A DNA stretch of 64,000 bases from Zeus faber (Eukaryota; Chordata; Actinopteri; Zeiformes; Zeidae): the NCBI GenBank assembly GCA_960531495.1, contig OY482861.1, positions 248,001 through 312,000 on the forward strand, read 5' to 3'. This document shows, piece after piece, positions 50,814 to 62,600 of the stretch (position 1 is its first letter; every line of letters begins with the position of its first letter). Under the pieces are notes generated by a model, which saw only the letters and a list, made by a program, of their open reading frames with translations, ran no database searches and was not told the origin of the DNA. The position numbers were made by a program, and so were the translations under genes.

Positions 50814-51022
50814 GTTATGAACTCATTTGTTATGGGAAAGTACTGTTTGCAAAAGAGTTTTTGGCAAATCTAACAATTTTTTTCTGAAATTACGAGCATT
50901 TTCATAAAAACCTGTATGGATGGCAAACAAGGCATTTTCAGGCACTTGAAAGACTGAAAGGATGTTTTGAGTAAAGGTTTCTGTCATGACTGTCTAGGAC
51001 CTGCTCAGATAGTGTAAATACT
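50814..51022 (+). repeat. Chimeric monomer at the end of the 13-mer match
   Basis: The left part (TTATGGG, GCAAAAGAG) is the CAAGCACTTTC-type unit. The right part (GGCAAATCTAAC, T7, GTATGG, CACTTGAAAG) is the type at 48731. The switch lies between about monomer positions 42 and 53, where homology to 53522 also stops. Confidence 0.8.
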
Positions 51023-51438
51023 GTTATGAACTGATTTGTAATGGGAAAGTACTGTTTGCAAAAGAGTTTTTGGCACATCTAACAAGTTTTTCTGAAATTA
51101 CGAGCAGTTTCATAAAAACCTGCATGGGGGGCAAACATGGCATTTTGAGGCAATTTAAAGACTGAAAGGATGTTTTGAGTAAAGGTTTCTGTCATGACTC
51201 TCTAGGACCTGCTCAGATAGTGTAAATACTGTTATGAACTGATTTGTAATGGGAAAGTACTGTTTGCAAAACAGTTTTTGGCACATCAAACAAGTTTTTC
51301 TGAAATTACAAGCATTTTCATAAAAACCTGCATGGATGGAAAACAAGGCATTTTCAGGAAATTTAAAGACCGAAAGAATGTTTTGAGTAAAGGTTTCTGT
51401 CATGACTCTGTAGGAACTGCTCAGATAGTGTAAATACT

Positions 51439-51647
51439 GTTATGAACTCATTTGTAATGGGAAAGTACTGTTTGCAAAACAGTTTGTGGCACATCTAACA
51501 ATTTTTTTCTGAAATTACGAGCATTTTCATAAAAACCTGTATGGATGGCAAACAAGGCATTTTCAGGCACTTGAAAGACTGAAAGGATGTTTTGAGTAAA
51601 GGTTTCTGTCATGACTGTCTAGGACCTGCTCAGATAGTGTAAATACT
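51439..51647 (+). repeat. Chimeric monomer, TGTGGC left half and T7 right half
   Basis: The left part GCAAAACAGTTTGTGGC matches the third unit of the 5-mer HOR near 33171. The right part (CTAACAATTTTTTT, GTATGG, CACTTGAAAG) matches the type at 48731. No other unit in the window has this combination. Confidence 0.75.
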
Positions 51648-54600
51648 GTTATGAACTGATTTGTAATGGGAAAGTACTGTTTGCAAAAGAGTTTTTGGCA
51701 CATCTAACAAGTTTTTCTGAAATTACGAGCAGTTTCATAAAAACCTGCATGGGGGGCAAACATGGCATTTTGAGGCAATTTAAAGACTGAAAGGATGTTT
51801 TGAGTAAAGGTTTCTGTCATGACTCTGTAGGAACTGCTCAGATAGTGTAAATACTGTTATGAACTCATTTGTAATGGGAAAGTACTGTTTGCAGAACAGT
51901 TTTTGGCACATCTTACAATTTTTTTCTGAAATTACGAGCATTTTCATAAAAACCTGCATGGATGGCAAACAAGGCATTTTCAGGCAATTTAAAGACTGAT
52001 AGGATGTTTTGAGTAAAGGTTTCTGTCATGACTCTGTGGGAGCTGCTCAGATAGTGTAAATACTATTATGAACTGATTTGTAATGTGAAAGTACTGTTTG
52101 CAAAAGAGTTTTTGGCACATCTAACAAGTTTTTCTGAAATTACGAGCAGTTTCATAAAAACCTGCATGGGGGGCAAACATGGCATTTTCGGGCAATTTAA
52201 AGACTGAAAGGATGTTTTGAGTAAAGGTTTCTGTCATGACTCTCTAGGACCTGCTCAGATAGTGTAAATACTGTTATGAACTGATTTGTAATGGGAAAGT
52301 ACTGTTTGCGAAACAGTTTTTGGCACATCTAACAAGTTTTTCTGAAATTACAAGCACTTTCATAAAAACCTGCATGGATGGCAAACAAGGCATTTTCAGG
52401 CAATTTAAAGACTGAAAGGATGTTTTGAGTAAAGATTTCTGTCATGACTCTGTAGGAACTGCTCAGATAGTGTAAATACTGTTATGAACTCATTTGTTAT
52501 GGGAAAGTACTGTTTGCAAAAGAGTTTTTGGCACATCTAACAAGTTTTTCTGAAATTACAAGCACTTTCATAAAAACCTTTATGGATGGCAAACAAGGCA
52601 TTTTATGCAATTTAAAGACTGAAAGGATGTTTTGAGTAAAGGTTTCTGTCATGACTGTCTAGGACCTGCTCAGATAGTGTAAATACTGTTATGAACTCAT
52701 TTGTAATGGCAAATTACTGTTTGCAGAACAGTTTTTGGCACATCTAACAATTTTTTTCTGAAATTACGAGCATTTTCATAAAAACCTGTATGGATGGCAA
52801 AAAAGGCATTTTCAGGCAATTGAAAGACTGAAAGGATGTTTTGAGTAAAGGTTTCTGTCATGACTCTGTAGGACCTGCTCAGATAGTGTAAATACTGTTA
52901 TGAACTGATTTGTAATGGGAAAGTACTGTTTGCAAAACAGTTTTTGGCACATCTAACAAGTTTTTCTGAAATTACAAGCACTTTCATAAAAACCTGTATG
53001 GATGGCAAACAAGGCATTTTCAGGCACTTGAAAGACTGAAAGGATGTTTTGAGTAAAGGTTTCTGTCATGACTGTCTAGGACCTGCTCAGATAGTGTAAA
53101 TACTGTTATGAACTGATTTGTAATGGGAAAGTACTGTTTGCAAAAAAGTTTTTGGCACATCTAACAAGTTTTTCTGAAATTACGAGCAGTTTCATAAAAA
53201 CCTGCATGGGGGGCAAACATGGCATTTTGAGGCAATTTAAAGACTGAAAGGATGTTTTGAGTAAAGGTTTCTGTCATGACTCTGTAGGACCTGCTCAGAT
53301 AGTGTAAATACTGTTATGAACTGATTTGTAATGGGAAAGTACTGTTTGCAAAAGAGTTTTTGGCACATCTAACAAGTTTTTCTGAAATTACGAGCAGTTT
53401 CATAAAAACCTGCATGGGGGGCAAACATGGCATTTTGAGGCAATTTAAAGACTGAAAGGATGTTTTGAGTAAAGGTTTCTGTCATGACTCTGTAGGAACT
53501 GCTCAGATAGTGTAAATACTGTTATGAACTCATTTGTTATGGGAAAGTACTGTTTGCAAAAGAGTTTTTGGCACATCTAACAAGTTTTTCTGAAATTACA
53601 AGCACTTTCATAAAAACCTGCATGGATGGCAAACAAGGCATTTTATGCAATTTAAAGACTGAAAGGATGTTTTGAGTAAAGGTTTCTGTCATGACTGTCT
53701 AGGACCTGCTCAGATAGTGTAAATACTGTTATGAACTGATTTGTAATGGGAAAGTACTGTTTGCAAAACAGTTTTTGGCACATCTAACAAGTTTTTCTGA
53801 AATTACGTGCAGTTTCATAAAAACCTGCATGGGTGGCAAACAAGGCATTTACAGGCAATTTAAAGACTGAAAGGATGTTTTGAGTAAAGGTTTCTGTCAT
53901 GACTCTCTAGGACCTGCTCAGATAGTGTAAATACTGTTATGAACTGATTTGTAATGGGAAAGTACTGTTTGCAAAACAGTTTTTGGCACATCTAACAAGT
54001 TTTTCTGAAATTACAAGCATTTTCATAAAAACCTGCATGGATTGCAAACAAGGCATTTTCAGGGAATTTAAAGACTGAAAGGATGTTTTGAGTAAAGGTT
54101 TCTGTCATAACTCTGTAGGAACTGCTCAGATAGTGTAAATACTGTTATGAACTCATTTGTAATGGCAAATTACTGTTTGCAGAACAGTTTTTGGCACATC
54201 TAACAATTTTTTTCTGAAATTACGAGCATTTTCATAAAAACCTGTATGGATGGCAAACAAGGCATTTTCAGGCAATTGAAAGACTGAAAGGATGTTTTGA
54301 GTAAAGGTTTCTGTCATGACTCTGTAGGACCTGCACAGATAGTGTAAATACTGTTATGAACTGATTTGTAATGGGAAAGTACTGTTTGCAAAACAGTTTT
54401 TGGCACATCTAACAAGTTTTTCTGAAATTACAAGCACTTTCATAAAAACCTGCATGGATGGCAAACAAGGCATTTTCAGGCAATATAAAGACTGAAAGGA
54501 TGTTTTGAGTAAAGGTTTCTGTCATGACTGTCTAGGACCTGCTCAGATAGTGTAAATACTGTTATGAACTGATTTGTAATGGGAAAGTACTGTTTGCAAA

Positions 54601-55392
54601 ATAGTTTTTGGCACATCTAACAAGTTTTTCTGAAATTACGTGCAGTTTCATAAAAACCTGCATGGGTGGCAAACAAGGCATTTTCAGGCACTTGAAAGAC
54701 TGAAAGGATGTTTTGAGTAAAGGTTTCCGTCATGACTGTCTAGGACCTGCTCAGATAGTGTAAATACTGTTATGAACTGATTTGTAATGGGAAAGTACTG
54801 TTTGCAAAAGAGTTTTTGGCACATCTAACAAGTTTTTCTGAAATTACGAGCAGTTTCATAAAAACCTGCATGGGGGGCAAACATGGCATTTTGAGGCAAT
54901 TTAAAGACTGAAAGGATGTTTTGAGTAAAGGTTTCTGTCATGACTCTGTAGGACCTGCTCAGATAGTGTAAATACTGTTATGAACTGATTTGTATAGGAA
55001 AGTATTGTTTGCAAAAGAGTTTTTGGCACATCTAACAAGTTTTTCTGAAATTACGAGCAGTTTCATAAAAACCTGCATGGGGGGCAAACATGGCATTTTG
55101 AGGCAATTTAAAGACTGAAAGGATGTTTTGAGTAAAGGTTTCTGTCATGACTCTGTAGGAACTGCTCAGATAGTGTAAATACTGTTATGAACTGATTTGT
55201 AATGGGAAAGTACTGTTTGCAGAACAGTTTTTGGCACATCTTACAATTTTTTTCTGAAATTACGAGCAGTTTCATAAAATCCTGCATGGGGGGCAAACAT
55301 GGCATTTTCAGGCAATTTAAAGACTGAAAGGATGTTTTGAGTAAAGGTTTCTGTCATGACTCTCTAGGACCTGCTCAGATAGTGTAAATACT

Positions 55393-57677
55393 GTTATGAA
55401 CTGATTTGTAATGGGAAAGTACTGTTTGCAAAACAGTTTTTGGCACATCTAACAAGTTTTTCTGAAATTACAAGCACTTTCATAAAAACCTGCATGGATG
55501 GCAAACAAGGCATTTTCAGGCAATTTAAAGACTGAAAGGATGTTTTGAGTAAAGATTTCTGTCATGACTCTGTAGGAACTGCTCAGATAGTGTAAATACT
55601 GTTATGAACTCATTTGTTATGGGAAAGTACTGTTTGCAAAAGAGTTTTTGGCACATCTAACAAGTTTTTCTGAAATTACAAGCACTTTCATAAAAACCTG
55701 CATGGATGGCAAACAAGGCATTTTATGCAATTTAAAGACTGAAAGGATGTTTAGAGTAAAGGTTTCTGTCATGACTGTCTAGGACCTGCTCAGATAGTGT
55801 AAATACTGTTATGAACTCATTTGTAATGGGAAAGTACTGTTTGCAAAACAGTTTTTGGCACATCTAACAAGTTTTTCTGAAATTACAAGCACTTTCATAA
55901 AAACCTGCATGGATGGCAAACAAGGCATTTTGAGGCAATTTAAAGACTGAAAGGATGTTTTGAGTAAAGGTTTCTGTCATGACTGTCTAGGACCTGCTCA
56001 GATAGTATAAATACTGTTATGAACTGATTTGTAATGGGAAAGTACTGTTTGCAAAATAGTTTTTGGCACATCTAACAAGTTTTTCTGAAATTACGTGCAG
56101 TTTCATAAAAACCTGCATGGGTGGCAAACAAGGCATTTACAGGCAATTTAAAGACTGAAAGGATGTTTTGAGTAAAGGTTTCTGTCATGACTCTCTAGGA
56201 CCTGCTCAGATAGTGTAAATACTGTTATGAACTGATTTGTAATGGGAAAGTACTGTTTGCAAAACAGTTTTTGGCACATCTAACAAGTTTTTCTGAAATT
56301 ACGTGCAGTTTCATAAAAACCTGCATGGGTGGCAAACAAGGCATTTTTAGGCACTTGAAAGACTGAAAGGATGTTTTGAGTAAAGGTTTCCGTCATGACT
56401 GTCTAGGACCTGCTCAGATAGTGTAAATACTGTTATGAACTGATTTGTAATGGGAAAGTACTGTTTGCAAAAGAGTTTTTGGCACATCTAACAAGTTTTT
56501 CTGAAATTACGAGCAGTTTCATAAAAACCTGCATGGGGGGCAAACATGGCATTTTGAGGCAATTTAAAGACTGAAAGGATGTTTTGAGTAAATGTTTCTG
56601 TCATGACTCTGTAGGACCTGCTCAGATAGTGTAAATACTGTTATGAACTGATTTGTATAGGAAAGTACTGTTTGCAAAAGAGTTTTTGGCACATCTAACA
56701 AGTTTTTCTGAAATTACGAGCAGTTTCATAAAAACCTGCATGGGGGGCAAACATGGCATTTTGAGGCAATTTAAAGACTGAAAGGATGTTTTGAGTAAAG
56801 GTTTCTGTCATGACTCTGTAGGAACTGCTCAGATAGTGTAAATACTGTTATGAACTGATTTGTAATGGGAAAGTACTGTTTGCAAAACAGTTTTTGGCAC
56901 ATCTAACAAGTTTTTCTGAAATTACAAGCACTTTCATAAAAACCTGCATGGATGGCAAACAAGGCATTTTCAGGCAATTTAAAGACTGAAAGGATGTTTT
57001 GAGTAAAGATTTCTCTCATGACTCTGTAGGAACTGCTCAGATAGTGTAAATACTGTTATGAACTCATTTGTTATGGGAAAGTACTGTTTGCAAAGGAGTT
57101 TTTGGCACATCTAACAAGTTTTTCTGAAATTACAAGCACTTTCATAAAAACCTGCATGGATGGCAAACAAGGCATTTTATGCAATTTAAAGACTGAAAGG
57201 ATGTTTAGAGTAAAGGTTTCTGTCATGACTGTCTAGGACCTGCTCAGATAGTGTAAATACTGTTATGAACTCATTTGTAATGGGAAAGTACTGTTTGCAA
57301 AACAGTTTTTGGCACATCTAACAAGTTTTTCTGAAATTACAAGCACTTTCATAAAAACCTGCATGGATGGCAAACAAGGCATTTTGAGGCAATTTAAAGA
57401 CTGAAAGGATGTTTTGAGTAAAGGTTTCTGTCATGACTGTCTAGGACCTGCTCAGATAGTGTAAATACTGTTATGAACTGATTTGTAATGGGAAAGTACT
57501 GTTTGCAAAATAGTTTTTGGCACATCTAACAAGTTTTTCTGAAATTACGTGCAGTTTCATAAAAACCTGCATGGGTGGCAAACAAGGCATTTACAGGCAA
57601 TTTAAAGACTGAAAGGATGTTTTGAGTAAAGGTTTCTGTCATGACTCTCTAGGACCTGCTCAGATAGTGTAAATACT
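55393..57677 (+). repeat. 7-mer offset duplication (1,454 bp) inside the 37-mer
   Basis: Four units at 55393-56223 recur at 56847-57677: AAAGATTTC unit; TTATGGG/ATGTTTAGAG unit; CAAGCACTTTC/GAGGC unit; AAATAG/CATTTACAGG unit. The right copy has private TTTCTCTCATG near 57009 and CAAAGGAG near 57090. CCTGCACAG units at 54330, 58072 and 62022 and TTCCGTC units at 54725, 56388, 59297 and 62416 show that the 37-mer was assembled from smaller duplications. Confidence 0.85.
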
Positions 57678-59651
57678 GTTATGAACTGATTTGTAATGGG
57701 AAAGTACTGTTTGCAAAACAGTTTTTGGCACATCTAACAAGTTTTTCTGAAATTACAAGCATTTTCATAAAAACCTGCATGGATTGCAAACAAGGCATTT
57801 TCAGGGAATTTAAAGACTGAAAGGATGTTTTGAGTAAAGGTTTCTGTCATAACTCTGTAGGAACTGCTCAGATAGTGTAAATACTGTTATGAACTCATTT
57901 GTAATGGCAAATTACTGTTTGCAGAACAGTTTTTGGCACATCTAACAATTTTTTTCTGAAATTACGAGCATTTTCATAAAAACCTGTATGGATGGCAAAC
58001 AAGGCATTTTCAGGCAATTGAAAGACTGAAAGGATGTTTTGAGTAAAGGTTTCTGTCATGACTCTGTAGGACCTGCACAGATAGTGTAAATACTGTTATG
58101 AACTGATTTGTAATGGGAAAGTTCTGTTTGCAAAACAGTTTTTGGCACATCTAACAAGTTTTTCTGAAATTACAAGCACTTTCATAAAAACCTGCATGGA
58201 TGGCAAAAAAGGCATTTTCAGGCAATATAAAGACTGAAAGGATGTTTTGAGTAAAGGTTTCTGTCATGACTCTGTAGGACCTGCTCAGATAGTGTAAATA
58301 CTGTTATGAACTGATTTGTAATGGGAAAGTACTGTTTGCAAAAGAGTTTTTGGCACATCTAACAAGTTTTTCTGAAATTACGAGCAGTTTCATAAAAACC
58401 TGCATGGGGGGCAAACATGGCATTTTCAGGCAATTTAAAGACTGAAAGGATGTTTTGAGTAAAGATTTCTGTCATGACTCTATAGGAACTGCTCAGATAG
58501 TGTAAATACTGTTATGAACTCATTTGTTATGGGAAAGTACTGTTTGCAAAAGAGTTTTTGGCACATCTAACAAGTTTTTCTGAAATTACAAGCACTTTCA
58601 TAAAAACCTGTATGGATGGCAAACAAGGCATTTTCAGGCACTTGAAAGACTGAAAGGATGTTTTGAGTAAAGGTTTCTGTCATGACTGTCTAGGACCTGC
58701 TCAGATAGTGTAAATACTGTTATGAACTGATTTGTTATGGGAAAGTACTGTTTGCAAAAGAGTTTTTGGCACATCTAACAAGTTTTTCTGAAATTACGAG
58801 CAGTTCATAAAAACCTGCATGGGGGGCAAACATGGCATTTTGAGGCAATTTAAAGACTGAAAGGATGTTTTGAGTAAAGGTTTCTGTCATGACTCTCTAG
58901 GACCTGCTCAGATAGTGTAAATACTGTTATGAACTCATTTGTTATGGGAAAGTACTGTTTGCAAAAGAGTTTTTGGCACATCTAACAAGTTTTTCTGAAA
59001 TTACAAGCACTTTCATAAAAACCTGCATGGATGGCAAACAAGGCATTTTATGCAATTTAAAGACTGAAAGGATGTTTTGAGTAAAGGTTTCTGTCATGAC
59101 TGTCTAGGACCTGCTCAGATAGTGTAAATACTGTTATGAACTGATTTGTAATGGGAAAGTACTGTTTGCAAAATAGTTTTTGGCACATCTAACAAGTTTT
59201 TCTGAAATTACGTGCAGTTTCATAAAAACCTGCATGGGTGGCAAACAAGGCATTTTCAGGCACTTGAAAGACTGAAAGGATGTTTTGAGTAAAGGTTTCC
59301 GTCATGACTGTCTAGGACCTGCTCAGATAGTGTAAATACTGTTATGAACTGATTTGTAATGGGAAAGTACTGTTTGCAAAAGAGTTTTTGGCACATCTAA
59401 CAAGTTTTTCTGAAATTACGAGCAGTTTCATAAAAACCTGCATGGGGGGCAAACATGGCATTTTGAGGCAATTTAAAGACTGAAAGGATGTTTTGAGTAA
59501 AGGTTTCTGTCATGACTCTGTAGGAACTGCTCAGATAGTGTAAATACTGTTATGAACTGATTTGTTATGGGAAAGTACTGTTTGCAAAACAGTTTTTGGC
59601 ACATCTAACAAGTTTTTCTGAAATTACAAGCACTTTCATAAAAACCTGCAT
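57678..59651 (+). repeat. Right part of the first 37-mer copy
   Basis: About nine and a half units, not seen again in the window because the second copy is truncated. It opens with GGATTGC, GGCAAATT and CCTGCACAG/GTTCTG units that echo 53,940-54,560 at 3,742 bp (18 monomers). Odd points are CAAAAAAGGC in a CAAGCACTTTC unit near 58206, ACTCTATAGG near 58478, and a one-base loss giving CAGTTCATAAA near 58801. Confidence 0.78.
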
Positions 59652-62600
59652 GGATGGCAAACAAGGCATTTTCAGGCAATTTAAAGACTGATAGGATGTT
59701 TTGAGTAAAGGTTTCTGTCATGACTCTGTGGGAGCTGCTCAGATAGTGTAAATACTATTATGAACTGATTTGTAATGTGAAAGTACTGTTTGCAAAAGAG
59801 TTTTTGGCACATCTAACAAGTTTTTCTGAAATTACGAGCAGTTTCATAAAAACCTGCATGGGGGGCAAACATGGCATTTTCGGGCAATTTAAAGACTGAA
59901 AGGATGTTTTGAGTAAAGGTTTCTGTCATGACTCTCTAGGACCTGCTCAGATAGTGTAAATACTGTTATGAACTGATTTGTAATGGGAAAGTACTGTTTG
60001 CGAAACAGTTTTTGGCACATCTAACAAGTTTTTCTGAAATTACAAGCACTTTCATAAAAACCTGCATGGATGGCAAACAAGGCATTTTCAGGCAATTTAA
60101 AGACTGAAAGGATGTTTTGAGTAAAGATTTCTGTCATGACTCTGTAGGAACTGCTCAGATAGTGTAAATACTGTTATGAACTCATTTGTTATGGGAAAGT
60201 ACTGTTTGCAAAAGAGTTTTTGGCACATCTAACAAGTTTTTCTGAAATTACAAGCACTTTCATAAAAACCTTTATGGATGGCAAACAAGGCATTTTATGC
60301 AATTTAAAGACTGAAAGGATGTTTTGAGTAAAGGTTTCTGTCATGACTGTCTAGGACCTGCTCAGATAGTGTAAATACTGTTATGAACTCATTTGTAATG
60401 GCAAATTACTGTTTGCAGAACAGTTTTTGGCACATCTAACAATTTTTTTCTGAAATTACGAGCATTTTCATAAAAACCTGTATGGATGGCAAAAAAGGCA
60501 TTTTCAGGCAATTGAAAGACTGAAAGGATGTTTTGAGTAAAGGTTTCTGTCATGACTCTGTAGGACCTGCTCAGATAGTGTAAATACTGTTATGAACTGA
60601 TTTGTAATGGGAAAGTACTGTTTGCAAAACAGTTTTTGGCACATCTAACAAGTTTTTCTGAAATTACAAGCACTTTCATAAAAACCTGTATGGATGGCAA
60701 ACAAGGCATTTTCAGGCACTTGAAAGACTGAAAGGATGTTTTGAGTAAAGGTTTCTGTCATGACTGTCTAGGACCTGCTCAGATAGTGTAAATACTGTTA
60801 TGAACTGATTTGTAATGGGAAAGTACTGTTTGCAAAAGAGTTTTTGGCACATCTAACAAGTTTTTCTGAAATTACGAGCAGTTTCATAAAAACCTGCATG
60901 GGGGGCAAACATGGCATTTTGAGGCAATTTAAAGACTGAAAGGATGTTTTGAGTAAAGGTTTCTGTCATGACTCTGTAGGACCTGCTCAGATAGTGTAAA
61001 TACTGTTATGAACTGATTTGTAATGGGAAAGTACTGTTTGCAAAAGAGTTTTTGGCACATCTAACAAGTTTTTCTGAAATTACGAGCAGTTTCATAAAAA
61101 CCTGCATGGGGGGCAAACATGGCATTTTGAGGCAATTTAAAGACTGAAAGGATGTTTTGAGTAAAGGTTTCTGTCATGACTCTGTAGGAACTGCTCAGAT
61201 AGTGTAAATACTGTTATGAACTCATTTGTTATGGGAAAGTACTGTTTGCAAAAGAGTTTTTGGCACATCTAACAAGTTTTTCTGAAATTACAAGCACTTT
61301 CATAAAAACCTGCATGGATGGCAAACAAGGCATTTTATGCAATTTAAAGACTGAAAGGATGTTTTGAGTAAAGGTTTCTGTCATGACTGTCTAGGACCTG
61401 CTCAGATAGTGTAAATACTGTTATGAACTGATTTGTAATGGGAAAGTACTGTTTGCAAAACAGTTTTTGGCACATCTAACAAGTTTTTCTGAAATTACGT
61501 GCAGTTTCATAAAAACCTGCATGGGTGGCAAACAAGGCATTTACAGGCAATTTAAAGACTGAAAGGATGTTTTGAGTAAAGGTTTCTGTCATGACTCTCT
61601 AGGACCTGCTCAGATAGTGTAAATACTGTTATGAACTGATTTGTAATGGGAAAGTACTGTTTGCAAAACAGTTTTTGGCACATCTAACAAGTTTTTCTGA
61701 AATTACAAGCATTTTCATAAAAACCTGCATGGATTGCAAACAAGGCATTTTCAGGGAATTTAAAGACTGAAAGGATGTTTTGAGTAAAGGTTTCTGTCAT
61801 AACTCTGTAGGAACTGCTCAGATAGTGTAAATACTGTTATGAACTCATTTGTAATGGCAAATTACTGTTTGCAGAACAGTTTTTGGCACATCTAACAATT
61901 TTTTTCTGAAATTACGAGCATTTTCATAAAAACCTGTATGGATGGCAAACAAGGCATTTTCAGGCAATTGAAAGACTGAAAGGATGTTTTGAGTAAAGGT
62001 TTCTGTCATGACTCTGTAGGACCTGCACAGATAGTGTAAATACTGTTATGAACTGATTTGTAATGGGAAAGTACTGTTTGCAAAACAGTTTTTGGCACAT
62101 CTAACAAGTTTTTCTGAAATTACAAGCACTTTCATAAAAACCTGCATGGATGGCAAACAAGGCATTTTCAGGCAATATAAAGACTGAAAGGATGTTTTGA
62201 GTAAAGGTTTCTGTCATGACTGTCTAGGACCTGCTCAGATAGTGTAAATACTGTTATGAACTGATTTGTAATGGGAAAGTACTGTTTGCAAAATAGTTTT
62301 TGGCACATCTAACAAGTTTTTCTGAAATTACGTGCAGTTTCATAAAAACCTGCATGGGTGGCAAACAAGGCATTTTCAGGCACTTGAAAGACTGAAAGGA
62401 TGTTTTGAGTAAAGGTTTCCGTCATGACTGTCTAGGACCTGCTCAGATAGTGTAAATACTGTTATGAACTGATTTGTAATGGGAAAGTACTGTTTGCAAA
62501 AGAGTTTTTGGCACATCTAACAAGTTTTTCTGAAATTACGAGCAGTTTCATAAAAACCTGCATGGGGGGCAAACATGGCATTTTGAGGCAATTTAAAGAC

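Larger units (their letters stand above)
49284..53575 (+). repeat. 13-mer duplication (2,708 bp offset)
   Basis: About 49284-50867 recurs at about 51992-53575. Markers are GATAGGATG (49291 and 51998), CTGTGGGAGCTG (about 49326 and 52034), TTTGCGAAACAG (about 49598 and 52306), ACCTTTATGG (49869 and about 52577) and CAAAAAAGGC (about 50091 and 52798). The left copy has the private TCATGAAAACC near 49861. The intervening 50868-51991 is not repeated and contains two chimeric units. Confidence 0.88.
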
